A stretch of 64,000 bases of DNA. Source: Vagococcus penaei (GTDB taxonomy: Bacteria > Bacillota > Bacilli > Lactobacillales > Vagococcaceae). Each line of letters starts with the position of its first letter. Positions within the stretch are counted from its first letter, which is position 1. The stretch covers positions 310,001-374,000 of the forward strand of contig NZ_CP019609.1 of the NCBI RefSeq assembly GCF_001998885.1, written 5' to 3'. The notes below the pieces were generated by a model that was not told where the DNA came from, made no database searches, and was given only the letters and a program-made list of their open reading frames with translations. The position numbers were made by a program, and so were the translations under genes. Positions 43,373 through 53,552 of this stretch are shown in pieces.

Positions 43373-44977
43373 TTAACCTTCCATTAATAATAATTCTGGA
43401 TCTGCTAATAAACGTTTAATATTGTTCATAGCTTTTTGAGCAGTTGCTCCATCTACGATACGGTGGTCAAAGCTCAATGATAATTTCATCATACGTCCGA
43501 CAACAATTTCACCATCTGCATTTACAACTGGTTGTTGTACAATCGTACCAACACCTAAAATTGCTACTTCTGGGTAGTTAATTACCGGTGTGAACCAGCT
43601 TCCACCAACAGAACCAATATTACTAATTGTTACTGTACCACCACGCATGTCAGCTGCAGTTAATTTTCCTTCAATCGCTAAAGCAGCTTTTGAATTAATT
43701 TCATCTGCAATATCAAACATACTCTTAGTATCAGCATTTTTCACGTTTGGTACATATAATCCGTGATCTGTATCTGTTGCGATACCAATATTGTAATAGT
43801 TTTTGTAGACAATTTCATCTGTTGAATCATCAATTGATGCGTTCATAATTGGGAATTTTTTCATTGTTACTGTTAAAGCTTTAACAACATATGGTAAGAA
43901 TGTTAATTTTGTGTCGCGATCTGCTGCAACTGATTTAAATTTCTTACGGTGATCCCATAATTTAGACACTTCAACTTCATCGTGTAAAGTAACATGTGGA
44001 GCTGTATGTTTACTATTAACCATTGCTTTAGCAATTGCTTTACGTGTTGGTGTCATTTTTTCTCTAACTTCAGCTTCTGGTGCGCCAACAAATGGAGCTG
44101 GTGCTGCTTTTGGTGCTGCTGTTTTTGATGCTGCTGGAGCTGCTTCAGGAGTCGCTTGAGTTGAAGCTACTTCTGGTGCTGCTACCGGAGCGCCACCGAA
44201 GTTATCAATATCTTCTTTAACAACACGTCCACCTTTACCAGTTGGAACAACTGTTGTAATATCAATACCTTTTTCACGTGCATATTGTCGAACAGATGGC
44301 ATTGCTAAGACACGCTTAGATGGATTACCTGTTGCTGCGCCAGTAGACGTTGCTTTTGGTGCTGCTGATGTTGAAGCTGCCGCAGGTGTTGCAGGAACTG
44401 CTGCCGGTGCATTGTTGTGACCAGGTGCATCAATCTCTACTAACACGTCACCAACATTAGCCACTGTCCCTTCTGGAACAACAACTTTAACAACTTTACC
44501 TGTTACTGGAGATGGAATCTCTTCAACAGATTTGTCGTTTTGAACTTCTAACATTGTATCATCTTCATTGATTGTATCGCCTTCTTTAACGAACCATTTT
44601 ACGATTTCGCCTTCTGCAATACCTTCACCAATATCTGGTAATTTAAATTGGAATACGCCGCCTGCTGGTGCAGCTGGTGCTTCAGCTTTTGGAGCTTCCA
44701 CTACTGGAGCTGGTGCACTTGCTTCGTCATCTTCATGACCAGGTGCATCAATCTCTACTAATACGTCACCAACGTTAGCTACTGTCCCTTCTGGAACAAC
44801 AACTTTAATAACTTTACCTGTTACTGGAGATGGAATCTCTTCAACAGATTTGTCATTTTGAACTTCTAACATTGTATCATCTTCATTGATTGTATCGCCT
44901 TCTTTAACGAACCATTTTACGATTTCGCCTTCTGCAATACCTTCACCAATATCTGGTAATTTAAATTTAAACGCCAT
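43373..44977 (-). CDS. pdhC: Pyruvate dehydrogenase E2 (dihydrolipoamide acetyltransferase), two lipoyl domains
   Basis: The structural core of the complex; it passes acetyl groups from E1 to CoA. 534 residues. Lipoyl domain 1 is residues 5-81 and lipoyl domain 2 is 111-187; each has the lipoylated Lys in [14 protein letters not shown]. Ala/Pro-rich linkers at about 85-108 and 190-225 join them. The E1/E3-binding domain is about 230-270 ([19 protein letters not shown]), and the acetyltransferase domain (about 310-534) ends with [19 protein letters not shown]. The two lipoyl domains differ by a single residue (Ile/Val) and are nearly identical in DNA, a recent duplication or gene conversion. 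Confidence 0.97.
   Translation of the reverse strand: MAFKFKLPDIGEGIAEGEIVKWFVKEGDTINEDDTMLEVQNDKSVEEIPSPVTGKVIKVVVPEGTVANVGDVLVEIDAPGHEDDEASAPAPVVEAPKAEAPAAPAGGVFQFKLPDIGEGIAEGEIVKWFVKEGDTINEDDTMLEVQNDKSVEEIPSPVTGKVVKVVVPEGTVANVGDVLVEIDAPGHNNAPAAVPATPAAASTSAAPKATSTGAATGNPSKRVLAMPSVRQYAREKGIDITTVVPTGKGGRVVKEDIDNFGGAPVAAPEVASTQATPEAAPAASKTAAPKAAPAPFVGAPEAEVREKMTPTRKAIAKAMVNSKHTAPHVTLHDEVEVSKLWDHRKKFKSVAADRDTKLTFLPYVVKALTVTMKKFPIMNASIDDSTDEIVYKNYYNIGIATDTDHGLYVPNVKNADTKSMFDIADEINSKAALAIEGKLTAADMRGGTVTISNIGSVGGSWFTPVINYPEVAILGVGTIVQQPVVNADGEIVVGRMMKLSLSFDHRIVDGATAQKAMNNIKRLLADPELLLMEG
44417..44965 (-). repeat. Tandem lipoyl-domain repeat in pdhC
   Basis: The copies are 44735-44965 (residues 5-81) and 44417-44647 (residues 111-187), 231 bp each, separated by an 87-bp Ala/Pro linker. 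They translate identically except one Ile/Val, and third-codon positions are also nearly all conserved, so the match is at the DNA level. Confidence 0.93.
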
Positions 44978-45014
44978 GTTTCATACTCTCCTTCTCTATC
45001 TGTTAAGCTCGTGA

Positions 45015-45992
45015 TTAAAATTCGTAAACTTCTTTAACTTTCGCTTCAATGTCAGATGCATTTGGTAACCAAGTGTTTTCAGCTTGACCGAATGGGAATA
45101 CAGTATCTGGCGCAGAAATACGTCCGATAGGTGCTTCTAATGAAAGAACAGCTCTCTCAGAAATTTCAGATACAACTTGTGCACCAACACCTGCTTGTTT
45201 TTGAGCTTCTTGAACCACAACAACACGGCCAGTTTTTTCAACTGATGCAATAATTGTATCAATATCTAAAGGAGCCACAGTACGTAAGTCGATAACTTCT
45301 ACTGAAATATCTTGTTTTTCTAATTCTTCAGCGGCTTTAACTGATTCACGAACCATTGCACCATAAGTAATGATTGATACATCAGTTCCTTCACGAGTAA
45401 CAGCTGCTTTATCTAAAGGTACTGTGTAAGCACCATCTGGCACTTCCTCACGGAATGAACGGTATAATTTCATGTGCTCTAAGAAGATAACTGGATCGTT
45501 ATCACGGATAGCTGAAATTAATAGGCCTTTTGCATCATATGGATTACTTGGAATAACCACACGTAAACCAGGTGTTTGTGCCATTAAACCTTCTAAGTTA
45601 TCTGAGTGTAGCTCAGGTGTATGTACCCCACCACCAAACGGAGAACGAATAGTGATCGGCATGTTACGAGTACCACTCATACGGTAACGTGTACGTGACA
45701 TTTGGCCGGCAACTGAGTCAAAGACTTCAAACACAAAACCAAAGAATTGAATTTCAGGAACTGGGCGGAAACCTTCAAGTGCTAAACCAAAAGCTAAACC
45801 ACCAATACCAGATTCTGCTAATGGTGTATCGAATACGCGGTCTTCACCAAATTTTTCTTGTAAACCTTCAGTGGCACGGAATACCCCACCGTTGTTACCT
45901 ACGTCCTCACCAAATACTAATACATCTGGATTTAACTCTAATTCTAAAGCTAAAGCATCAGTAATTGCTTGAATCATTGTTTTTTGTGCCAT
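45015..45992 (-). CDS. pdhB: Pyruvate dehydrogenase E1 component, beta subunit
   Basis: With PdhA it decarboxylates pyruvate and acetylates lipoyl-E2 using thiamine diphosphate. 325 residues. Conserved segments: [61 protein letters not shown] and [15 protein letters not shown]. It starts 3 bp after pdhA. A functional alpha2beta2 E1 is expected from the two genes. Confidence 0.97.
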   Translation of the reverse strand: MAQKTMIQAITDALALELELNPDVLVFGEDVGNNGGVFRATEGLQEKFGEDRVFDTPLAESGIGGLAFGLALEGFRPVPEIQFFGFVFEVFDSVAGQMSRTRYRMSGTRNMPITIRSPFGGGVHTPELHSDNLEGLMAQTPGLRVVIPSNPYDAKGLLISAIRDNDPVIFLEHMKLYRSFREEVPDGAYTVPLDKAAVTREGTDVSIITYGAMVRESVKAAEELEKQDISVEVIDLRTVAPLDIDTIIASVEKTGRVVVVQEAQKQAGVGAQVVSEISERAVLSLEAPIGRISAPDTVFPFGQAENTWLPNASDIEAKVKEVYEF

Positions 45993-45995
45993 GAT

Positions 45996-47227
<1,232 letters not shown>

Positions 47228-47396
47228 GTAATAATACTTAATTTTTTTACCTAAAATTTGCGATATTTTAACTGTTATCAGCGATAGTGAAAACTGTAAC
47301 TAACACCTGACCATTATGTCAGTTCAAAACAGTTTCTTTTTCGAACTGTTATAATCTGTCACACTTTCAAAGGTCGTCTGTTATAGGTTATTTTTC

Positions 47397-47410
47397 AGAA
47401 AACGCTTTTA
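47397..47410. promoter_or_regulatory. cre-like site just downstream of the pdh promoter
   Basis: On the minus strand TAAAAGCGTTTTCT matches 13 of 14 positions of the consensus TGWAARCGYTWNCW. At about +11 to +24 of promoter P1 it would act as a roadblock for CcpA repression. Confidence 0.6.
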
Positions 47411-47427
47411 CACTAGATGTTTCCTCG

Positions 47428-47455
47428 ATTATACCAAAAAAACAAAATTAAACAA
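47428..47455 (-). promoter_or_regulatory. Main pdh operon promoter (P1)
   Basis: TTGTTT (47450-47455), a 16-bp spacer and a perfect TATAAT (47428-47433). The implied start is near 47421, leaving a 5' leader of about 310 nt before pdhA. Confidence 0.65.
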
Positions 47456-47465
47456 TCTTGTTTTT

Positions 47466-47479
47466 ATAAAACGCTTTCT
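47466..47479. promoter_or_regulatory. Second cre-like site upstream of pdh promoter P1
   Basis: ATAAAACGCTTTCT on the plus strand matches 12 of 14 cre positions (also 12 of 14 in reverse orientation). It lies about 12 bp upstream of the -35. Confidence 0.4.
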
Positions 47480-47599
47480 TTATAAACAATAAAAATGCAC
47501 AAATTAAGAGCATTTTAGTTGTCAATCTTACTCTATCAGAACTTTCAACATGTGAATAAATTAATTTGTTTTTCTTTTACATTCTTAACAATTTTTTAA

Positions 47600-47635
47600 T
47601 CAAAAAGAGCAAGCAACTATTTGTTGCTTGCTCTT
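47600..47635 (-). terminator. Terminator downstream of sodA
   Basis: On the minus strand AAGAGCAAGCAA-CAAATAG-TTGCTTGCTCTT is followed by TTTGATT, a strong 12-bp stem. Confidence 0.85.
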
Positions 47636-47657
47636 GACAGCTAGATATAAAAATGAA

Positions 47658-48266
47658 TTATTTTGTTGCTGCGTAGTTTTTATTTACTTGATCCCAGTTA
47701 ACAACATTGAAAAATGCTTCAATATAATCAGGACGAACATTACTATATTTTTTGTAATAAGCATGTTCCCAAACATCAATACCTAATAAAGGCGTTTTAC
47801 CTTCTGTTAAAGGTGAATCTTGATTTGGCGTTGACATAATTTCTAATTTTCCATTATTATCAACTAACCAAGCCCAACCAGAACCAAAACGGCCAACAGC
47901 TGCTGCTTTGAATTCTTTCTTGAATGTGTCAAAGTCGCCAAATGCTGATTCGATTGCACCTTTAATTGCTCCCGTTGGTTCACCACCAGCATTCGGTGCC
48001 ATTACTTCCCAGAAGAAAGCATGGTTAGCATGTCCACCACCGTTGTTACGGACAGCCATCTGGATATCTTCAGGAACATCGTTTAAATTAGCAACTAATT
48101 CTTCAATTGTTTGTTTGCCTAATTCAGGGTGTTTTTCAATTGCTGCGTTTAAGTTAGTCACGTATGTATTGTGATGTTTATCGTGATGTAATTTCATTGT
48201 TAATTCATCAATGTATGGTTCCAATGCATCATAAGCATATGGTAATTCTGGTAATTTATAAGTCAT
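47658..48266 (-). CDS. sodA: Superoxide dismutase [Mn/Fe]
   Basis: It converts superoxide to oxygen and hydrogen peroxide. 202 residues. Metal ligands: His in [12 protein letters not shown], His in [10 protein letters not shown], and Asp plus His in [11 protein letters not shown]. The Gly-Gly/Gln arrangement (GGGH and QDSPL) is compatible with the Mn form. AGGAGG precedes the ATG. Monocistronic between two terminated units. Confidence 0.98.
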   Translation of the reverse strand: MTYKLPELPYAYDALEPYIDELTMKLHHDKHHNTYVTNLNAAIEKHPELGKQTIEELVANLNDVPEDIQMAVRNNGGGHANHAFFWEVMAPNAGGEPTGAIKGAIESAFGDFDTFKKEFKAAAVGRFGSGWAWLVDNNGKLEIMSTPNQDSPLTEGKTPLLGIDVWEHAYYKKYSNVRPDYIEAFFNVVNWDQVNKNYAATK

Positions 48267-48441
48267 AAGTAAATTCCTCCTAAAGAAATAAGTTATAATA
48301 ATTCTAACATGCCTAATATAACATTATCCCTTCATAAAGACAAAATATTAGTCTGATAGATACTAACCTCTGCTTGTATCTTCTATATAAACACGATAAA
48401 ATAAGGACGTATCTAAATTTGGGAAGGACGTCTTAATACCT

Positions 48442-49245
48442 ATGAAAACACTCTTTACAACCATCAACAAGACCATTAAAAGTCCCGTTGAACTGTTACA
48501 TTATCGCAATAAAAAAGGCTTCGCAGCTTTTGGTTACTTACTATTATTAACGTTAATTTTAAGCATTCCAATGATTGTTGAATCAATTAGTTTAGGCAGT
48601 ATCTTTCAAAAAGATGGCGAATTAATTTTAAATAAATTACCAGATTTTTCAATTAAAGATGGGACGCTTACAACTGATAAAGAGGACTCAGGCTTTGTCT
48701 ATCAAACAAACTCAATTATCTTTACTTTTGATCCAGAAAACAAACGCTCTGCCCACGACGTTACTGAAGACGGTGCAACAGGTGCCTTAGCAGTTGGCTT
48801 ATTAAAAAATGAAGTAGTTGTTGGTCTACCAACAGTTGGTACAGCATCGGATATGGTCGAAAACCTAACATTTCCATATAAAAGTATGCCTTTAGCGCCT
48901 ATTCTAAACAAATCAACTGTTTCGGCTATGCTAACCAATAAATCAAGTATGATAACTTTTTTAGTTGTCATGATTATAACAGCCTTTCTACTTGTCTTAG
49001 GTAATTTTGTCATGAATCTATTACTACTAACAATTGTTGCGAATCTATCAAATAAATTAAGACAGACAACTTTGACTTTTGGTCAAACATTTAAACTACT
49101 TATCTATTGCTCAACTATCCCTAGTATTCTATCGGTTATCCTGCAACTATTAGTGCCGACAGACTTGCCATATAGTACTTTTAGTGTCGTTCTAACCGTC
49201 TTTATTTATTTTAGTATGTTCCCAAGATTAACAAAAAAAAGCTAG
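48442..49245 (+). CDS. DUF1189 family membrane protein
   Basis: A 267-residue protein with one N-terminal TM helix (about 29-48), an extracytoplasmic domain (50-165), and three C-terminal TM helices (about 172-197, 205-235, 240-262). This matches the DUF1189 layout found in Lactobacillales, with the typical start FTTINKTIKSPVELLHYRNK. Function unknown. The ribosome binding site (GGGAAGG) is distant. It stands alone between sodA (divergent) and a HesB-like gene (convergent). Confidence 0.85.
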   Translation: MKTLFTTINKTIKSPVELLHYRNKKGFAAFGYLLLLTLILSIPMIVESISLGSIFQKDGELILNKLPDFSIKDGTLTTDKEDSGFVYQTNSIIFTFDPENKRSAHDVTEDGATGALAVGLLKNEVVVGLPTVGTASDMVENLTFPYKSMPLAPILNKSTVSAMLTNKSSMITFLVVMIITAFLLVLGNFVMNLLLLTIVANLSNKLRQTTLTFGQTFKLLIYCSTIPSILSVILQLLVPTDLPYSTFSVVLTVFIYFSMFPRLTKKS

Positions 49246-49318
49246 CTTATAGCGCCTTACCTTGAGTTAGACAGCAATGTCTAACTCATTAGTATGGTAC
49301 TATAGCTAGTTTTTTTAT
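49232..49318. terminator. Nested bidirectional terminator
   Basis: The outer stem AAAAAAAGCTAGCTTATAG / CTATAGCTAGTTTTTTT encloses a second perfect stem GAGTTAGACA-GCAA-TGTCTAACTC. It covers the last codons of the DUF1189 gene and the stop of the facing gene. Confidence 0.82.
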
Positions 49319-49596
49319 TGATACACGTAAGTTGGTTCATCATGTTCCAACTCAATTTTTAGTACATAGTCATCGAAAAACCATGCGTCAGTTTCTTCTA
49401 TATAATACGTGATGCCATCTTTTTCAACGGAATAAGCTGGTTTGGTTGGCGCTGTCACGGTAATACCAGTGGATAGGCCAACATGTACATTTGTCGCTCC
49501 ACCATATTTTCCATAAATACGCAAACTATCGCCTTTTTCTAATTCTAGCTCATTCACATACCAGTTATGAGCATCATTTGAAATATCTAACTTCAT
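49315..49596 (-). CDS. HesB/IscA-like fold protein (YneR family)
   Basis: A 93-residue protein of the YneR-type iron-sulfur cluster biosynthesis-like family. It has LDISNDAHNWYVNELELEKG at the start and GDSLRIYGKYGG, the position where IscA/HesB would have Cys; there are no cysteines, so it cannot bind a cluster in the IscA manner. Function unknown. It has its own unit between two terminators. Confidence 0.82.
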   Translation of the reverse strand: MKLDISNDAHNWYVNELELEKGDSLRIYGKYGGATNVHVGLSTGITVTAPTKPAYSVEKDGITYYIEETDAWFFDDYVLKIELEHDEPTYVYQ

Positions 49597-49645
49597 CTAA
49601 ACAGCAACTCCATTCCATTTTCTTTAGTGACATTGTAACACACAT

Positions 49646-49678
49646 AGAAAAAAAGCAATGAGTTATTTGCTCATTGCT
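49646..49678 (-). terminator. Terminator downstream of ktrA
   Basis: On the minus strand AGCAATGAG-CAAATAA-CTCATTGCT is followed by TTTTTTT. It overlaps the ktrA stop codon and closes the liaFSR-ktrA run. Confidence 0.9.
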
Positions 49679-50342
49679 AATCCATCTTATTATCAAAATA
49701 GTCGACAGCCTTGTTGTCACCAACAACTAAAAGTATGTCATTTTCTAAAATGACTTCATCGGCTTGTGGTGAAACAATCAATTCTTTTTTACCTCGGCGA
49801 ATCGCTACAATCGTCAAATCAAAATTTTGACGGAAATTAATGTCTTGAATCGTTTTATCGAAGAATTTGCGATTTGTCACCATAACTTCTGCTAATGAGT
49901 AGTCCTCAGATAACTCAATAAAATCTAACATGTTATTCGACGTTAGCTTGTGACCAATCCGAATCCCCATATCACGTTCAGGATGGACAACCGTATCCGC
50001 TCCAACTTTTTCGAGTACTCGCGCATGGTACTCATTTTGTGCTTTTGCTGTAATTCTTGGCACACCCATCTCTTTTGCCATTAAAGTGACCAAAATACTC
50101 GCTTGAATATCTTCACCAATCGCAATAATGACATGGTCAAAGTTACGCAACCCTAACGAGCGCAAAGTCGCCTCATCTTGAGCATTTGCAACGACTGCGT
50201 GAGTAGCAATATTCATAAACTCATTCACTTGCTCCTCGCAGCTATCAATGGCAAGGACTTCTTGATCGGACTCGATTAATGTCCGACACACGCTACCACC
50301 AAAACGGCCTAAGCCGATAACAACAAAAGATTTTCTTAACAT
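49677..50342 (-). CDS. ktrA: Ktr-type potassium uptake regulatory subunit (RCK domain protein)
   Basis: A 221-residue RCK protein that gates a KtrB/D-type K+ channel by binding NAD(H)/ATP/ADP and c-di-AMP in related organisms. The N-terminal Rossmann RCK-N domain has VVIGLGRFGGSVCRTL and VVANAQDEATLRSLG; the RCK-C domain is about 135-221 (AEVMVTNRKFFDKTIQDINF). The channel subunit is not adjacent. It starts 21 bp after liaR with no terminator between, so it can be co-transcribed with the envelope-stress operon. Confidence 0.92.
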   Translation of the reverse strand: MLRKSFVVIGLGRFGGSVCRTLIESDQEVLAIDSCEEQVNEFMNIATHAVVANAQDEATLRSLGLRNFDHVIIAIGEDIQASILVTLMAKEMGVPRITAKAQNEYHARVLEKVGADTVVHPERDMGIRIGHKLTSNNMLDFIELSEDYSLAEVMVTNRKFFDKTIQDINFRQNFDLTIVAIRRGKKELIVSPQADEVILENDILLVVGDNKAVDYFDNKMD

Positions 50343-50363
50343 CTTGATTTTCCTTCTTTCTAG

Positions 50364-50996
50364 CTAATCCACTAAGCCATTTTTAAATGCATAAATCGTT
50401 GCTTGCGTCCGATCCTCAACATTTAGTTTTGATAAAATATTTGATACATGGGTTTTTACAGTTTTCAGCGTAATAAACAATTCATCTGCAATGTCTTGAT
50501 TGCTTTTACCTTCAGTAATCAACAATAAAATTTCTCGTTCTCGGTTAGTTAAATCCTCATGTAAAACATGCACTTTTGGTTGTGAAAGACGCTCCATCAT
50601 TTTATTCGTCACTTCAGGCTCTAGCACTTTATTTCCCGCATTTGCAGAACGAATCGCGTCAGCAATTTCCTTAGCAGACGACGTTTTTAATAAATAGCCA
50701 ACTGCACCTGCTTCGATAGCTGGATAAACTTTTTCATCATCAATAAAACTGGTGACAATAATGATTTTGGCTTCAGGCCACTCAGCTAAAATCTTTTGTG
50801 TTGCAGTAATGCCATCCATCACATCCATCACTAAATCCATTAAAATTACATCTGGTCTCAACTCTAAAGCATGCTCATACCCTTTCAAGCCATTTTCAGC
50901 CTCTCCAACCACTTCAATATCCGACTGAATAGATAAATAAGACGATACACCTAAGCGTACCATTTCATGGTCATCAACTAACAACACTTTAATCAC
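50364..50996 (-). CDS. liaR: LiaR-type response regulator (NarL/LuxR family)
   Basis: A 210-residue regulator of the envelope-stress system. The receiver domain has [13 protein letters not shown], phospho-acceptor Asp in [12 protein letters not shown] and Lys in [11 protein letters not shown]; the LuxR-type helix-turn-helix is [20 protein letters not shown] to [19 protein letters not shown] at 50996 has GGAAGG 8 bp upstream; a GTG three codons earlier overlaps it. In enterococci, LiaR mutations affect daptomycin response. Confidence 0.93.
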   Translation of the reverse strand: MIKVLLVDDHEMVRLGVSSYLSIQSDIEVVGEAENGLKGYEHALELRPDVILMDLVMDVMDGITATQKILAEWPEAKIIIVTSFIDDEKVYPAIEAGAVGYLLKTSSAKEIADAIRSANAGNKVLEPEVTNKMMERLSQPKVHVLHEDLTNREREILLLITEGKSNQDIADELFITLKTVKTHVSNILSKLNVEDRTQATIYAFKNGLVD

Positions 50997-51009
50997 ACAA
51001 TTCACCTTC

Positions 51010-52053
51010 CTAAATTAACGGGATTTTAATTTCGATACTTGTACCTTGATTTTTAAAACTAACAATTTTCAGTGTGCCACCAATCCCAGTTACCCGTTCT
51101 TGGATGTTTCCTAAACCATAACTACCCACTTTATCTTGTTCCATATCAAAGCCAACACCATCATCCACGACTTTTAACAGAAGGTTTTGATCGATTGATT
51201 TTAAATACACTTCTAAAGTCGTAGCTTTAGCATGACGCAATGTATTCGATAATAATTCCTGAACAATACGGAATAAATGATCTTCAATAGCACTTTTAGT
51301 TGAAACATTTTCAATATCCCAAACTACTTCAATATTGATTTTAGTTTGTAACTCTTTTAATAATAATTCTACACCACTTTTTAGTGATTTGTTTTCTAAA
51401 TTAATTGGACGTAAATGGAGTAATAACGCACGCATTTCAGATTGAGATGAATCAATAATACCAGTAATGACCTTTAATTGCTTCTCAATAATTTCCGGAA
51501 TCTCACTTTCTGCGACAATCTCATTTAAAGTCGACAACATCATCGTTGCCGCAAAAAGCTGCTGGCTTACAGAATCGTGCAATTCTCTAGCAATACGATG
51601 ACGTTCTTCTTTAATAATATTTTCTTTTGTTTGACCATCTACTAACTGCGGTCGTTGGCTAAGTTCTTGTAGATCTTTAGTCATATCAACTAACTTCATC
51701 CGAATCGATTGAATGTCTAAATCAATCTGTGTCGGATGATTTTCAAGACTTTCCATTGTTTTACGATGCTCATATTGACCTAGTGCCATCAAACGCAATT
51801 GCATTTCCACTTTGCCATAGATTTTATAATCGATAAAATAAAGAAAAGCCAGAACAACAAAACCCACCACAATTGAAATTAAAATGACATAAATCAAGAG
51901 AGGAATTTTAAACATTTGAACCGTTAATAATTCGCCCATCCAGTAATTTTGTTTTTTAGCAAAAAAGTACATATAAAGTGTCAAAATTAGAACTATAAAC
52001 GTAAAAAGGAACGTATAAAAAAAGACTAACGGTCGATTTAATTTTTCCATCAT
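51010..52053 (-). CDS. liaS: LiaS-type sensor histidine kinase
   Basis: A 347-residue kinase. Two TM helices (about 8-31 and 49-73) enclose a very short outer loop, the intramembrane-sensing layout of LiaS/VraS/CesS. The HisKA_3 motif [19 protein letters not shown] has phospho-acceptor His159; the ATPase domain has [26 protein letters not shown] and [12 protein letters not shown]. It overlaps liaF by 4 bp (ATGATGG), and its stop is 13 bp before the liaR start. Confidence 0.94.
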   Translation of the reverse strand: MMEKLNRPLVFFYTFLFTFIVLILTLYMYFFAKKQNYWMGELLTVQMFKIPLLIYVILISIVVGFVVLAFLYFIDYKIYGKVEMQLRLMALGQYEHRKTMESLENHPTQIDLDIQSIRMKLVDMTKDLQELSQRPQLVDGQTKENIIKEERHRIARELHDSVSQQLFAATMMLSTLNEIVAESEIPEIIEKQLKVITGIIDSSQSEMRALLLHLRPINLENKSLKSGVELLLKELQTKINIEVVWDIENVSTKSAIEDHLFRIVQELLSNTLRHAKATTLEVYLKSIDQNLLLKVVDDGVGFDMEQDKVGSYGLGNIQERVTGIGGTLKIVSFKNQGTSIEIKIPLI

Positions 52054-52781
52054 ATGCGTATTACCTCAACATCGCCAAATAATGAGTTAGTAATGACTTT
52101 TAAACGTCTTGTCGCATTATCATAGTCAGAACTATACAATTTGATTGACTCATTTGTTAGAGAATACTCTTCTCCATCAAAACTCAAATTACCAATCATT
52201 GTTGAATGCTCAACCACAATTCCAATGCCAGTTGGAACTAATAAACGCGTCCGACCAAAGCCTTTTCTCACTATCACTATATTATCATCTTTTGGCAACA
52301 AAGTATTCCCAAAATCAATAATCGTGTCTCCCGAAACAACCGCGATATTAATATCATTCCATTCGTACATTGCATCACCAAAACGTTGAGTACCTAACCA
52401 TTTACGTTTAAAACGGCGACCAGATTTTGGTTCACTAGCAGTTGTCTTGACCATCATCATGTGTTTTTTATTCCACGGCGCATGAGAAAAAACGTTGACT
52501 CCTGATACTTCAATCCCTTTAGACCCAATAAAAACAATAGCGATAATGAGCATGAGCCAAATTGCTGGACTACTCAAAAGACATAAAATGACAATAATCA
52601 CACTAGCAAAAAATTGAAATTGATTAAAGGATGTCCGTTGACTTTTCTTTGACACGTAATAAATATTTAAAAGTGCAAATAAGAAAAATAAGAAGATCGG
52701 TACGTTACTCAATAAGTGATAGGCTCCCCAAAGTAGTAACAATAACTCAATCACAATAAAAAACTTCCATGAGCTCTGCAT
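52050..52781 (-). CDS. liaF: LiaF-like membrane inhibitor of LiaS
   Basis: A 243-residue protein with a block of three to four hydrophobic helices (about 6-95), then a cytoplasmic C-terminal domain of the LiaF/DUF2154 type (DINIAVVSGDTIIDFGNTL, NIVIVRKGFGRTRLLVPTGI, IGNLSFDGEEYSL). LiaF holds LiaS inactive in Bacillus and enterococci. First gene of liaF-liaS-liaR; the promoter region upstream has a putative LiaR site. Confidence 0.92.
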   Translation of the reverse strand: MQSSWKFFIVIELLLLLWGAYHLLSNVPIFLFFLFALLNIYYVSKKSQRTSFNQFQFFASVIIVILCLLSSPAIWLMLIIAIVFIGSKGIEVSGVNVFSHAPWNKKHMMMVKTTASEPKSGRRFKRKWLGTQRFGDAMYEWNDINIAVVSGDTIIDFGNTLLPKDDNIVIVRKGFGRTRLLVPTGIGIVVEHSTMIGNLSFDGEEYSLTNESIKLYSSDYDNATRRLKVITNSLFGDVEVIRI

Positions 52782-52820
52782 GATCTATTTAACCCCTTTT
52801 CTAAGAATAACTTATACTTA

Positions 52821-52888
52821 ATTATAACTAGCCCCTAAGTATCCAGTAAACCGCAAAAGAAGTAATCTGTACTCAGTCTTTAGTCTGA
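52821..52888 (-). promoter_or_regulatory. liaF promoter region with putative LiaR/CesR box
   Basis: TATAAT (minus strand, 52821-52826) with a poor -35. About 50-60 bp upstream is ACTCAGTCTTTAGTCTGA (52871-52888), with two AGTCT copies 7 nt apart, resembling operators of the LiaR/VraR/CesR family. Position and weak -35 suit an activator; the match is from memory, not computed. Confidence 0.5.
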
Positions 52889-52895
52889 TTTTCAA

Positions 52896-52922
52896 AAGAA
52901 AAAGCTATGCCAAAGCATAACT
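52896..52922 (-). terminator. Terminator downstream of greA
   Basis: On the minus strand AGTTATGC-TTTG-GCATAGCT is followed by TTTTTCTTTT. Confidence 0.82.
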
Positions 52923-53393
52923 TTAAGAAATTTTTTGAATTTTAACGGTCATATTACCACCTGGTGTTGAGATAACGACTTCATCGCCTAATTTTTTACC
53001 TAATAAAGCTCGAGCAATTGGTGAGTCGTTAGAAATTTTACCAGAAAATGGATCAGCTTCTGCACTACCAACAATGATGTATTCTTCTTCTTCACCATCT
53101 GGTAATTCAATGAATGATACCGTACGTCCAAGTGCCACTTCATCTTTTGCTACGTTACCGTTATCAATAATTTGTGCAAAACGAATCATATTTTCAATCG
53201 TTGTAATTCGTCCTTCAACAAATGCTTGCTCGTCTTTTGCTGACTCATACTCAGAGTTTTCTGATAAGTCCCCAAAACTACGGGCAATTTTAATTCGTTC
53301 CACGATTTCAGGACGTTTCACCATAATTAAATGTTCTAATTCTTTTTCTAATTTGTCTTTACCTTCTAAAGTCATTGGATACGTTTTTTCCAT
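52923..53393 (-). CDS. greA: Transcription elongation factor GreA
   Basis: It enters the secondary channel of RNA polymerase and rescues backtracked complexes by stimulating transcript cleavage. 156 residues. The N-terminal antiparallel coiled coil (about 8-75) has tip residues in [20 protein letters not shown]; the C-terminal FKBP-like domain has [17 protein letters not shown] and [22 protein letters not shown] precedes the ATG. It follows mltG by 159 bp, with a hairpin in between. Confidence 0.98.
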   Translation of the reverse strand: MEKTYPMTLEGKDKLEKELEHLIMVKRPEIVERIKIARSFGDLSENSEYESAKDEQAFVEGRITTIENMIRFAQIIDNGNVAKDEVALGRTVSFIELPDGEEEEYIIVGSAEADPFSGKISNDSPIARALLGKKLGDEVVISTPGGNMTVKIQKIS

Positions 53394-53450
53394 TTTGTTG
53401 TCACTTCTCCTTAATCAATAATCCCTTATAATCCTTTATATAAAAGGAAT

Positions 53451-53479
53451 AGCTTTTCTGATAAAGTATCAGAAAAGCT
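53451..53479. repeat. Perfect 13-bp inverted repeat between mltG and greA
   Basis: AGCTTTTCTGATA-AAG-TATCAGAAAAGCT. No good U-tract follows on the minus strand (ATTCC), so it is more likely a processing/attenuation hairpin or an operator than a simple terminator. Confidence 0.7.
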
Positions 53480-53552
53480 TAATTTGTTCAAGAAACAAGA
53501 TACCACGTTCAAAAACAAAAGTAAACAAAAATTCGCAAATTAATTTTATTTG

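Noticed and set aside
44417-44965. Lipoyl repeat as an insertion or assembly duplication
   Set aside because: The frame is kept, a distinct Ala/Pro linker separates the copies, and two-domain E2 proteins are known in enterococci; recent duplication is sufficient.
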